This document shows, in pieces, positions 55,764 through 63,862 of a DNA stretch of 64,000 nt. Where the stretch lies: positions 372,001-436,000 of the forward strand of contig CAWIJL010000005.1 of assembly GCA_963836405.1 (NCBI GenBank), written 5' to 3'. Within the stretch, counting starts at the first letter, position 1. Every line of letters starts with the position of its first letter. The translations under genes were made by a program, and so were the position numbers. The notes below the pieces were generated by a model that was not told the DNA's origin, searched no databases, and worked only from the letters and a program-made list of their open reading frames with translations. This DNA comes from CAWIJJ01 sp963836405 (lineage in GTDB: Bacteria; Acidobacteriota; Terriglobia; Bryobacterales; Bryobacteraceae).

Positions 55764-56849
55764 ATGATGTCGTGGGTGGCGATGGACCGGATCGCGGAAG
55801 AGCAGCGCGCTGTGGATGCCGCTTACCGCGAGCAAGGCGCGGACAAGGTGCTGCGTTCGGATGCGAAGCGGCTCAGCGACAGAGAACTGCTGGACAAGTT
55901 GCGCTCATTCGGCATCGAACTGGACCGGCCATCGCTGAAGCGGCTTTGTGACGGGGCTCTGTCGGCGGAAGAGATTGCCCAGCCTCTGCTCGACGAGCGG
56001 ACCTTCCACGGCAGGCGCGAGCAGATGGAAAGCGACTGGATCTGGATCTGTTTGTCAGCTCTGTGGCAGCGTTGGTTTCCCGAAAAACCTTCATTTGACT
56101 CGCTGGACGACAAGATGCAGGCCGGCTACCAACTGCGGGCATCCGACACCGTAGCTGCTTGCCGCGTGTGGCTGGAGGCGTGGCACGACGTATTGCATAT
56201 CCTGGACAAAGCCGGGATGCAGTCGATCCGGGAGTTCGATGAGCGGTTTGGTGGAACTCAATCGCTGTTTAACTGGAGTCAGGATCTGGAAGACGAGTTA
56301 CGGACGGCAGGGCAGGTGGACCGGCAGTTTCTCACGGCCAGGATTGCGGTGTGCGAAGAGGGGCTGCGGCGATTTCGATCTGACGACGACCTGATGACCG
56401 AGAACCGGCGGCGCGTCTTGGCGGAGTCGTACTACGAGTTGGGAGAGACGGCCAAAGCCGAAGCGCTTTACCGGGAATGGTTGGCCGCCGATCCGCGCTG
56501 GGGCTGGGGTTGGATCGGGTGGTCGGACTGGTACCGCTTCACGCGCGAGGAGCGGCAGGATTGGAACCGGTGCGAACAGATCCTGCGGGAAGGGTTTGCG
56601 ATGGCGGGTGTCAGAGATCGCGCGGATATCGCCGACCGGTTGGCCGATGCCTGCGAGGCGCAGGGACGGAGCGACGAGGCCGCGGACTTTCGGCGGCAGG
56701 CGAAACGGCGCGGCGCGAGCATCGACGGCGCTGGACTGCCGCCGCTGCGGGGGACATCCACGCCGATCGCCACCAGTCGAAAGGTCGGGAGGAACGAGCC
56801 CTGTCCTTGCGGGAGTGGCAAGAAATTCAAGAAGTGCTGCGGCGGCTGA
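55764..56849 (+). CDS. SEC-C motif protein with helical repeats
   Basis: A 361-residue protein. The C-terminus RNEPCPCGSGKKFKKCC is a zinc-binding SEC-C motif as in SecA and many uncharacterised proteins. The central part (about 175-310) looks like helical repeats of the TPR type, for example LAESYYELGETAKAEALYREWL and LADACEAQGRSDEAADF. Function unknown; SEC-C domains often bind ribosomes or other proteins. Start ATG ATG at 55764 follows a GGAT-type weak site. It is a single gene. Confidence 0.82.
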   Translation: MMSWVAMDRIAEEQRAVDAAYREQGADKVLRSDAKRLSDRELLDKLRSFGIELDRPSLKRLCDGALSAEEIAQPLLDERTFHGRREQMESDWIWICLSALWQRWFPEKPSFDSLDDKMQAGYQLRASDTVAACRVWLEAWHDVLHILDKAGMQSIREFDERFGGTQSLFNWSQDLEDELRTAGQVDRQFLTARIAVCEEGLRRFRSDDDLMTENRRRVLAESYYELGETAKAEALYREWLAADPRWGWGWIGWSDWYRFTREERQDWNRCEQILREGFAMAGVRDRADIADRLADACEAQGRSDEAADFRRQAKRRGASIDGAGLPPLRGTSTPIATSRKVGRNEPCPCGSGKKFKKCCGG

Positions 56850-57035
56850 AGATATTGCAATAGACTGGCCGCAAGGTTAGTGGGCCGCTCGGAAAAGATC
56901 GCCGTATCATTGCGGGCGCGAAAGTACTCTATTGATCATTACCGCGTCCGAGTAAGATATTTCTTATTGCTTATTCCGGCCTCCGAGTATATATTTCAAA
57001 GTATTTCGGGCTCGTGAAACTCTTGGGGGTGCCAA

Positions 57036-57735
57036 TTGCACTCGACTTCTAAAGCTGTTCTCTTTGCATGTGTTTGCGCGTTCAAGCTTTACTCCGGCAC
57101 TATTAAAATCGAAGGTGCGCAGCCGGGAACGTATGCAAGCGTCGCTTTCTTTGAGGCATTTGGCGCCTCTAATTCCAAGCAACTTCAAATAGGGGCGGAC
57201 GGCACCGCTACATTCACGTTTAGCGCAGCGGAACAGGCGGGCGCATACCAGATCAAGAAGCATTACACGCCGAAGTCGCTGCCCGGACAAACCGTGCCGT
57301 TCCCTCCGGTTCACGTCAACACGTATTTTGCAGCCAGGCTACTGCCGGGACTGGAGCCCTTCGAATTGCCGGGATTCGCCCCGTTAGATACGGCCTTCGA
57401 TTTGAATATCAATGTCGATTTAACAAGTTATTTGAGACTCCGGTGCAACGTTCACGTCCGGCGACATCCTGCAGGCAGTGGGCGGAGTCTTACCAGGCGT
57501 GGTTGGCCTCGACTTCGACGGATACACCGGAGGACTTTTGGTAACCTCACCAATCAGCTTTTTTGCTGTGCCCGAAGCCTCAACGGCGTTGCTCTCGAGC
57601 GCCGGACTGGCTCCGATAAGCCGGTTAGGCTACACACGCCGAAATTCGGCGATAAGGCTTGCGGCTAAGCGAACAGGCTGTGGCGGAAGTCGAAAAGCAC
57701 GACTTACTAACCTGCGCGGCTCCCCTGCCGTGTAA
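57036..57735 (+). CDS. Secreted protein with PEP-CTERM-like tail, frameshifted
   Basis: Starts at TTG 57036, five bases after GGGGGT. The N-terminus (AVLFACVCAFKLYSGTIKIEG) is signal-like. The body has GADGTATFTFSAAEQAGAYQ. Near 57435 the reading shifts by one base, after which DSGATFTSGDILQAVGG, GVVGLDFDGYTGGLLV and FAVPEASTALLSSAGLAPI follow, then an arginine-containing tail. VPEAS plus a hydrophobic stretch and basic residues is a degraded PEP-CTERM sorting signal. Either an indel error or a decaying gene would explain it. Confidence 0.55.
57703..57723 (+). repeat. Short intergenic repeat, copy 1
   Basis: CTTACTAAC followed by C and then TGCGCGGCTCC. It matches copy 2 at 20 of 21 positions. 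It overlaps the end of the frameshifted PEP-CTERM-like gene. Confidence 0.6.
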
Positions 57736-57794
57736 CCCGAAGTGACGGCGGTTAGCTTAGTTTAGCAGCCCGTGGTAGAAGTTTGAAAGGACCG

Positions 57795-57815
57795 CTTACT
57801 AACGTGCGCGGCTCC
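57795..57815 (+). repeat. Short intergenic repeat, copy 2
   Basis: CTTACTAAC followed by G and then TGCGCGGCTCC, 92 bases from copy 1. A related GAGCCGCGACCG sequence follows at 57835-57846. Such short elements are typical of intergenic DNA in Solibacter-like genomes, from memory. Confidence 0.6.
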
Positions 57816-57969
57816 GTACATTCAGCGACTTACAGAGCCGCGACCGTTTGATGGATGGTGACGAACCGTCTTCCCACCCGCCCGCCAGCAGGATTGAACG
57901 GCCCGCAAGCAGCGGCGCGGTGTCCTTTAGCCAATAGCGGTTTCCGCCGGCCTTGATCTGCGCGATCAT
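57799..57969 (-). pseudogene. Remnant of an alpha/beta hydrolase-like gene
   Basis: A 56-codon open frame from ATG 57969. Its beginning, with GGNRYWLKDTAPLLAGRSILL and GGWEDG (first part only, 20 residues or fewer each), resembles the late beta-strand region of alpha/beta hydrolases where the Asp of the triad lies. After EDGSSPS the sequence runs into the repeat and stops. It is too short to be a whole protein; it is probably a fragment. The assignment is by eye only. Confidence 0.35.
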
Positions 57970-58344
57970 CCCGTCAAGTCGGCGATGTGGACCGGTTATG
58001 CATTCTCGGGTTCAGTATACACCGGGCAATACGATTCGTAACTTAATCGACGATTCGATGTGGGTCTGTGACGCTCGAACGGGAACTGGTGCATTTGGGC
58101 AGCGACGAGGCTGCGGCGGGGTGGCGGCAGCAGACCTGCTGCTGAACGTCGAGAGTGCCGCCGATGCGGAGGCGGTGCGGACGGTGACGACGGTCGCGCG
58201 GTCCAGGAGCAATCCGGAAAGAGCGTAGAGAATGGCGGTAAACGCCGGCGACCCAATGCGCGACCTACCGGGTTCATGAACGCACATTGGCTCTCGGGCT
58301 GCGTATTCAGTCGTGCGTTGACCACATACCGCAAGGAGAAATTA
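57970..58344. other. Intergenic stretch before the outer-membrane gene
   Basis: About 375 bases. A minus-strand frame (58012-58287) contains a hydrophobic stretch, AILYALSGLLLDRATVV, but has no start context or recognisable family. I see no promoter I would defend. Confidence 0.35.
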
Positions 58345-59166
58345 ATGAACGTTAAAGCGCAGGTTTCATCCTGCCAGATGCTAGGGCGGGCAGTTCTCGC
58401 CGTGTTATTGATGACGGCTGTGCCGGCTTTCGGGCAGGAGGAAGAGTCTACTTTCACAGGTACGGTATCTTCAACGTCGCGAAACACACTTACCGTGAGG
58501 AGCAGCAGCGGACGGTATCAGTTATTTGTGTTCGATCGCGGCACGACTAAGCCGGCGACGATTCCGATCGGGTCGCAAGTCCGGGTCGTCTGGACGGCCG
58601 GCGACGACCCAGGCGTTCGCGCGGCAAGCGAAGTTACCATCACGTCCGGGGCCACGACAACGCAAGCAGGGACCGCTGCCCCGGTGGTTCCCCCGGAGGT
58701 CCGGCGTCTGGAACGGGACATCGAGCGGCAGGCGCGCCGCTACCAGGTGGGGGTACGCGCCGGTGTGGCCCTCGACCCCGAACTGATCATGATGGGAGTG
58801 CATGCACAGGTTGGACCGTTCTTCAGCGAGAATATCTACTTTCGCCCGAACGTGGAGTTCGCGTTCGGCGAAGTTACCGCTCTTTTCGCGATAAGTCCGG
58901 AGTTCGTGTACCGTCTTCCGGTTTCGTCAAGGCAAGGCCGTTGGTCGACTTATGTGGGCATAGGGCCGGGATTTAACTTCCTGCACCAGAACTTTGAAAG
59001 GACCGAGGGCAATAAGAGAATTGATTTCGGCGATTTTCATAGTGACACGGGACTGAATATTCTGGGCGGCGTGCGCTATCGAAGCGGTATGTTCGCCGAA
59101 CTGAAGACGACCGTCTATTCGGAGCCAGCTCCAACTCTTCGCCTGATTATCGGTTATAACTTCTAG
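58345..59166 (+). CDS. Outer-membrane beta-barrel protein with N-terminal beta domain
   Basis: A 273-residue protein. ATG 58345 is preceded by AGGAG at six bases; an earlier in-frame ATG lacks this. Signal peptide with AVLAVLLMTAVPAFGQ. Residues about 35-90 (FTGTVSSTSRNTLTVRSSSG, then IPIGSQVRVVW) form a small DUF5666-like beta domain; a proline/arginine-rich linker with PPEVRRLERDIERQARR follows; the rest is barrel-like, ending LRLIIGYNF with a terminal Phe typical of outer-membrane insertion. Function unknown. Confidence 0.8.
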   Translation: MNVKAQVSSCQMLGRAVLAVLLMTAVPAFGQEEESTFTGTVSSTSRNTLTVRSSSGRYQLFVFDRGTTKPATIPIGSQVRVVWTAGDDPGVRAASEVTITSGATTTQAGTAAPVVPPEVRRLERDIERQARRYQVGVRAGVALDPELIMMGVHAQVGPFFSENIYFRPNVEFAFGEVTALFAISPEFVYRLPVSSRQGRWSTYVGIGPGFNFLHQNFERTEGNKRIDFGDFHSDTGLNILGGVRYRSGMFAELKTTVYSEPAPTLRLIIGYNF

Positions 59167-59215
59167 CCAAAAGATAGTGAAAGCGGAGGCGGGCTTCCCC
59201 CTTTGAGTCGCGCAC

Positions 59216-59247
59216 GAATGCATGCAACAGTTGCGTTGTGTGCATTC
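59216..59247. repeat. Imperfect inverted repeat in a gene-free stretch
   Basis: Arms begin GAATGCATGCAAC and end GTTGTGTGCATTC, 11 of 13 paired. It lies in the 59167-59580 gap, which otherwise shows no convincing gene; no T-run follows. Confidence 0.35.
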
Positions 59248-59580
59248 TTTGCGCCGGCAGCACGAGGGTCACGCCGCCTCTTCCCGCCGATTTGATAATG
59301 AATCTACAGTCTGCCGATGGGGCATGCCCGTGGTTCGGGGTTCCAACCGCTGGTACAAAGTGAAATTCAGAACGGTGTTCCGGGACCTGTCCTGCCTCCG
59401 GTAGTCTCGAAACTCGAAGAAGAGGCGCTTCAAGCAGTGCTGGACCGTTCGGACCACCCGATCGTTCTCGCGTCCCCCGAAGCGTCCCGCAGCACGGGAA
59501 TGGAAATGGAGGCGAGATACTGGTGGGCGCAGCGCAGCTGTCGGTCTTGCGGTTTGTTCCGGCGACATAATCTTTTACGA

Positions 59581-60033
59581 TTATGCAATGCCCTTCCGTG
59601 AGCCCGTAGTATCGGTGATCATTCCGAATGCGTTCTCGTCATAGAACTCTTTGGCCATCTTACTCGAAAAACAAAAAAGGACAGATTTCTCAGCTGCCAG
59701 AGAGTTCGGGTCCACATCTCGACCGGGCGCACCAGCGACGTGCGCGAGCTCGTGCAGCAGGGTTGACGCCACATTTCCCGAATCCGTGAGCTGGATGCGA
59801 TTGATGGCGATTTGGGCCTCGCTCGGCCCCCAGGCGTAGGTGTAACCCGCAGGCAGCTTTCTGTCGTCTCCGTCGTCTCCGGTGTTCCGCTCGCCAAGGC
59901 GATATATCTTCAGGTGTTTCCGATCAAGGATTTGCCGGAGGCTGATCGGCGGGATGCCCGTCAATTTCCCCAAGCTCAAGAAGTAGTCGTTGCAGGTCTT
60001 GCTCTTTGCGCAATGCGTATCGATAAACGTCAA
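59581..60033 (-). CDS. Orphan protein with HExxH metallopeptidase-like motif, possibly truncated
   Basis: A frame of 150 residues from TTG 60033. The central LLHELAHVAGAPGRD carries HELAH, a zinc-binding HExxH motif, followed by a downstream acidic residue. The frame stays open upstream to 60117 with plausible sequence (RRDSVIREALTFIDTHC) but no ATG or GTG start. The style, a C-terminal domain beginning with helical segments and ending in a HExxH, recalls the variable tips of RHS-type proteins, so it may be a displaced fragment. Function unknown; no immunity gene is recognisable. Confidence 0.5.
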   Translation of the reverse strand: MTFIDTHCAKSKTCNDYFLSLGKLTGIPPISLRQILDRKHLKIYRLGERNTGDDGDDRKLPAGYTYAWGPSEAQIAINRIQLTDSGNVASTLLHELAHVAGAPGRDVDPNSLAAEKSVLFCFSSKMAKEFYDENAFGMITDTTGSRKGIA

Positions 60034-60258
60034 CGCCTCTCTGATGACAGAATCTCGCCGGACTCCCCGGCGATGGGGGATATTTCCTGCACGCCCAATT
60101 TCTGAATTTCCATCACCCTATCACCGGCGAACAAATCAATCTGGAGGCAGCTTTGCCGTCCGGATTTTCATTGCATCGGTAGGCTCATGGCGCGATGCCG
60201 CCCGCCAGAGAGGGTAAACAGGCGAAAGGCAGCTTGCGGCGGGGTGGATAATGTGGGG

Positions 60259-61143
60259 ATGCGGACGGGCGTTCTTTTTCTGGCGATGGCGGCGGCGGGA
60301 CCTTTGGGCGCGCAACCGGAGGTGACGGGGGCGGTGGTGGATCTGGCGACCCTGCGGTATGTGGAGATCCGGGAGGGCGGCGGCGCAGCGGCGAAGGCGG
60401 GGCAGCAACTTACCGTGCATTACACGGGTTGGCTGCGGGACGGGAAGCCGTTCGATTCGTCGGCGGGGAAGGAGCCGCTCCAATTCGTGCAGGGGCGGCG
60501 CGAGGTTATCCCGGGATTCGATGCAGGCTTTGAAGGCATGAAGGTGGGGGGCAAACGCCGGTTGTTTATCCCGTATCAACTGGCGTACGGGGAAGCGGGA
60601 CGGGGCTCGATTCCGCCCAAGGCGGAACTGACCTTCGACGTGGAACTGGTGAACGCGAACGACGCTCCGGCGCTGGCGGCGGCGGCCGACCTGCTGCTGC
60701 CGTTCGGCGATATGGAGCGGCAGGTGGTGTCGCTTGCGAAGGCGATGCCGGAGGAGAAATTCGCGTGGCGGCCGGGTCCGGGGGTGCGCTCGTTTCAGGA
60801 GGCGATGCTGCACATCGCGCTTGCCAACCGGCTGCTGCTGAACATCGCGAATGCCGCCGATGCGCAGGCGGTGAAGAAACAGATCGAGGACAACGCGAAG
60901 GCGGAGACGCGCGCGTTGAGCAAGGCCCAGGTGATCGCGGAACTGGAGGACAGCTTCGCGGCGGTGCGCAAGACGCTGGAGGCGGAGAGGGCTGCGGGGC
61001 TGGGGCGGAACGTGGATTTCTTCGGGACGGCAACGACGCGGCGTGGAGTGCTGATGATGCTGGACACGCACATCGCCGAACACCTGGGGCAGGCGATCGC
61101 TTATGCGCGGATGAACGGCGTGGTGCCGCCGTGGTCGAAGTGA
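60259..61143 (+). CDS. FKBP-type peptidyl-prolyl isomerase fused to DinB-like domain
   Basis: A 294-residue secreted protein. Signal peptide MRTGVLFLAMAAAGPLGAQ. Residues about 40-130 are an FKBP isomerase: VHYTGWLRDGKPFDSS, VIPGFDAGFEGMKVGGKRR and IPYQLAYGEAG. Residues about 145-294 are a four-helix DinB-like domain: FAWRPGPGVRSFQEAMLHIA, and DTHIAEHLGQAIAYAR with HxxxH-type metal ligands. ATG 60259 is chosen since the signal starts there; the frame extends to 60187. It probably assists folding in the periplasm; the role of the DinB part is unknown. Confidence 0.87.
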   Translation: MRTGVLFLAMAAAGPLGAQPEVTGAVVDLATLRYVEIREGGGAAAKAGQQLTVHYTGWLRDGKPFDSSAGKEPLQFVQGRREVIPGFDAGFEGMKVGGKRRLFIPYQLAYGEAGRGSIPPKAELTFDVELVNANDAPALAAAADLLLPFGDMERQVVSLAKAMPEEKFAWRPGPGVRSFQEAMLHIALANRLLLNIANAADAQAVKKQIEDNAKAETRALSKAQVIAELEDSFAAVRKTLEAERAAGLGRNVDFFGTATTRRGVLMMLDTHIAEHLGQAIAYARMNGVVPPWSK

Positions 61144-61203
61144 AGGAATCGCCATAGTCGTGAAGCCGGCTCATCGAAATCGGTGGGCGAGAGTTCGGGC
61201 GTT

Positions 61204-61232
61204 GGAAACTTTTTCGTAGTCCGCGCATATCC
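61204..61232 (+). promoter_or_regulatory. Candidate ECF sigma promoter
   Basis: GGAAAC (61204-61209) resembles an ECF -35 element; ATATCC (61227-61232) sits 17 bases later. It precedes an ECF sigma gene, so autoregulation is likely. The leader would be very short if translation starts at 61236. Confidence 0.35.
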
Positions 61233-61235
61233 TGT

Positions 61236-61745
61236 ATGCGAGCGACAAAGGCTCCCATGACGGGATTTCACGAGCTATACGAAAAGTATTCGCGGGACGT
61301 CTTCCGTTTCGCGTTATATCTGTCGGGCGATCCGGCGCTGGCCGACGATGTCACGTCGGAGACCTTCATCCGAGTCTGGAGTTCGCCGGAACCGGTACGA
61401 CTGGCCACCGTCAAAGCCTACCTGCTGACGATCGCGCGGAACCTCTGGTTGATGGAGCGCCGGCGGGGCGTGCGCCGCCAGGCTCTGGACGAAACGGTTC
61501 CGGACAGCAGCCAGAGTGTTTCGCGGCATCTGGAAGCGAAGGACGAGCTGGAGCGGACGCTGCGCGTGTTGCAGGAGTTTCCGGAGGTAGACCGGGCGGC
61601 GCTCCTGATGCGCGCCGTCGAAGGTCTCGCGTACGAGGAAATTGCATTGGCTCTGGGGCTGCCGGTGTCGACGGTGAAGGTCAAGGTACACCGGACGCGG
61701 TTGAAGCTCGCACGGATTCGCGACCGGGGGGTATCGACACGATGA
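61236..61745 (+). CDS. ECF-family RNA polymerase sigma factor
   Basis: A 169-residue sigma factor with region 2 (FHELYEKYSRDVFRFALYL, DVTSETFIRVW) and region 4 (PEVDRAALLMRAVEGLAYEEIA, VSTVKVKVHRTRLKL). ATG 61257 (MTGFHELYEKY) is an equally good start and closer to the family norm. The stop overlaps the next gene as ATGA. It probably responds to an envelope or stress signal through the neighbouring anti-sigma factor. Confidence 0.93.
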   Translation: MRATKAPMTGFHELYEKYSRDVFRFALYLSGDPALADDVTSETFIRVWSSPEPVRLATVKAYLLTIARNLWLMERRRGVRRQALDETVPDSSQSVSRHLEAKDELERTLRVLQEFPEVDRAALLMRAVEGLAYEEIALALGLPVSTVKVKVHRTRLKLARIRDRGVSTR

Positions 61746-62161
61746 AAGTAACGCAGGATGTGATTCACGATCTGCTGCCGGTGTACGTGGCCGGCGAAGC
61801 GAGCGCCGACACGGTGGCGCTGGTGGAGGAGTTCCTCAGATCGGACCCGGACCTGGCCCGCACGGCGGAAACATTGCGCGGGAACCCGTTGACGGAGATA
61901 CCTGTCGCGCTGCGACCGGATCAAGAAAAGGAGGTATTACAAATGACGAAACAATTATTGCGATGGCGGGGGCTTCTGATGGGGCTTGCGCTATTCCTCA
62001 CGCTGCTGCCGCTGTCAGTCCGGTTCGGCAACGGCCGGATCACATGGCTGTTCTTCGAGGAGATCCCCGCGCCGGGAAAGGCGCTGATTTGCTTGGGCGC
62101 ACTGAGCTGTTGGGGCGGCTTTCTGTATGTGCGCCGGCGGCTCCAGGGCACAGGCTTGTAA
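61742..62161 (+). CDS. Membrane anti-sigma factor candidate
   Basis: A 139-residue protein coupled to the sigma gene. The N-terminal VIHDLLPVYVAGEASADTVA resembles the helical anti-sigma domain, but the HxxxCxxC zinc motif is absent. Two hydrophobic segments follow (LLMGLALFLTLLPLSV and ALICLGALSCWGGFLYV). Position and topology argue that it binds and holds the sigma factor at the membrane. Confidence 0.8.
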   Translation: MKVTQDVIHDLLPVYVAGEASADTVALVEEFLRSDPDLARTAETLRGNPLTEIPVALRPDQEKEVLQMTKQLLRWRGLLMGLALFLTLLPLSVRFGNGRITWLFFEEIPAPGKALICLGALSCWGGFLYVRRRLQGTGL

Positions 62162-62204
62162 CAAGGGCGATGTGCGACGTTGCATCGGTGAACGCGCTTG
62201 CGGG

Positions 62205-63389
62205 TTAGCCGTCGAGGTCCGGGTCCCAGGGGAGTCCCTTTCGCACGCGGCCGATCAGCATGCGGACACCCTGGTTGTCGGAGGGGTTCATCCACAGCAT
62301 TTTGTCGAGGACGGCTCGGGCTTCGCGGGGGCGGCCGAGCCGCCAGAGGCAGAGGCCGAAGCCGTGCATACAGCGGAGAAACGGCCGGTTGTCGATGAAG
62401 CCCCAGGGCAGGAGGCCGTCGAAGGAATCGGGCAGCGATAGCGCGCCGATGCGGAAACCGGCTTCGTAGTGGAGGATGGCCTCTTTGGGGAGCGCATCGA
62501 AGCAGTGGTTGCCGAGGTGGGCGTGCGCGTCGAGGCAGCGAAGGTCGGCCTGGCAGAGGTCCATCAGGATGGCCCGCGCGGCGGCGCCGTCGCCCGATGC
62601 GAACAGGTCGCTGGCCTCGATGACGGGGTCGGAGAAGGGATCTTCGGGATCGCAGCCGGGCAGAATCTGTTCCATCTCGAAAGCGGGGCGTGGGCCGCGG
62701 GCGGCAATGGGTTTGGCCCAAGGCTCGAGCGGTTCCCCCTTCTCGCCCCAGTAGTGTTGGGCGGGATCCCAGGTGCCGCGGGCTTCCAGGCGAAGAGGCT
62801 CGAGCCCCAGGGCGGCGGCGTCGAAGCGGGTGGATTCGACGGAGCCGGAGAGATAGAGATTCCCGGCATAGGTCCAGTGTTTCGCGGGCTTGACGACGGC
62901 GATCTCACCGGGCACGAGGCCGCGGGCACTCTTCATCCGATAGGTGAGCGGGCGGCCGTCGCCGAGGAGACGGCAGGCGGCCGCGGTCCTTTTCACGGAC
63001 AGCACCACGAGCTCGACCGGGCCTTCGGGCTGGGAGGCGGATGCGGCGGCCGGCGAGGGCGAGAGCCCCATCCAACGGCGATAGGCGGCCAGGTACAGCG
63101 CGGCCGTGGAGTTTCGGGGGATGGACAACTCGCTGGCCGCGATGATGTGTCTGGGGCCTCCGGGGCGGCGGCAAACGGCGGTGAGGCCGCGCCGCTCATT
63201 GCCGTCGAAATCGAATTTCAGCACCTCGACCGGTTCACCGAGGAGTTCGGCGTCGCAGGGCACGTCGACTTCGTTCTCGAAGGCCTGGCGGAAGGCCCAG
63301 AGCTGTTCGCCTTGGCCGTAGGCGTCGGTAGTGATCTCTTCGATGAGCTGGTCGAGTTTCTTCGGTCCGGGTTTCTTCGCGTTTTTCAT
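62205..63389 (-). CDS. Uncharacterised protein with TPR-like C-terminus
   Basis: A 394-residue cytoplasmic protein. The N-terminal half (MKNAKKPGPKKLDQLIEEI, later VSRGLVPGEIAVV-like beta segments) is not recognised. The C-terminal part has helical repeats: ASDLFASGDGAAARAILMDL, LDAHAHLGNHCFDALPKEAI, FLRCMHGFGLCLWRLGRPRE and MLWMNPSDNQGVRMLI, similar in style to TPR and ST7-like proteins. The start is ATG 63389 six bases after the previous stop; a longer frame upstream overlaps that gene and is not family-like. Confidence 0.75.
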   Translation of the reverse strand: MKNAKKPGPKKLDQLIEEITTDAYGQGEQLWAFRQAFENEVDVPCDAELLGEPVEVLKFDFDGNERRGLTAVCRRPGGPRHIIAASELSIPRNSTAALYLAAYRRWMGLSPSPAAASASQPEGPVELVVLSVKRTAAACRLLGDGRPLTYRMKSARGLVPGEIAVVKPAKHWTYAGNLYLSGSVESTRFDAAALGLEPLRLEARGTWDPAQHYWGEKGEPLEPWAKPIAARGPRPAFEMEQILPGCDPEDPFSDPVIEASDLFASGDGAAARAILMDLCQADLRCLDAHAHLGNHCFDALPKEAILHYEAGFRIGALSLPDSFDGLLPWGFIDNRPFLRCMHGFGLCLWRLGRPREARAVLDKMLWMNPSDNQGVRMLIGRVRKGLPWDPDLDG

Positions 63390-63394
63390 GGGGG

Positions 63395-63820
63395 CTATGG
63401 CATGCGCCGCGCGGCGCGAATCAGGCCGACGCCGAGGGTGAGGACCGCGCCGGCCAAAAAGACGATGCCGACGTAGGCGAGGTTGAGCAGGCCGTTCGGT
63501 TCGGTTGCGGAGGGAGAGGCGACGGAGAGAAAAAAGCCGGCGGGGATCAGGATGGCGGCGATGGGGGCGCCGCTGCGGGCGAGCCATTTCCAGAGGGGCG
63601 GCAGCACGGCTTCGTCCACGTAGCGGAGCATCACCAGGGAGAGTACCAGATATACGCCGGCATGCGCATGGCCGGCCCGCCAGAGATTCTGGCGCATGGG
63701 ATTCCCGGCATAGCCCGGCGCATTCGACGTGAGCAGGTGGAGAAGCATCCAACCTCCGTAGATGACGGTGGGCAGGACGATGAGAAGGATTCCGGCGAGC
63801 GTACGGGATTCTTTCGACAT
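63395..63820 (-). CDS. Small integral membrane protein
   Basis: A 141-residue protein with four hydrophobic segments (LAGILLIVLPTVIYGGWML, AGVYLVLSLVMLRYV, IAAILIPAGFFLSVA, LAYVGIVFLAGAVLTLGVGL). The start has GGAGG at five bases. GHAHAGV between the first two segments could bind metal or quinone, but no family is recognised. It likely forms an operon with the following TPR-like gene. Confidence 0.8.
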   Translation of the reverse strand: MSKESRTLAGILLIVLPTVIYGGWMLLHLLTSNAPGYAGNPMRQNLWRAGHAHAGVYLVLSLVMLRYVDEAVLPPLWKWLARSGAPIAAILIPAGFFLSVASPSATEPNGLLNLAYVGIVFLAGAVLTLGVGLIRAARRMP

Positions 63821-63862
63821 TCGCGCCTCCTACGGAGGTGTCATGGGCCCGGCACCCTTTGG

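Noticed and set aside
59269..59568. Minus-strand open frame in the gap before the HELAH gene
   Set aside because: Arginine-rich with no motif, no ribosome site and no likely family; treated as non-coding.
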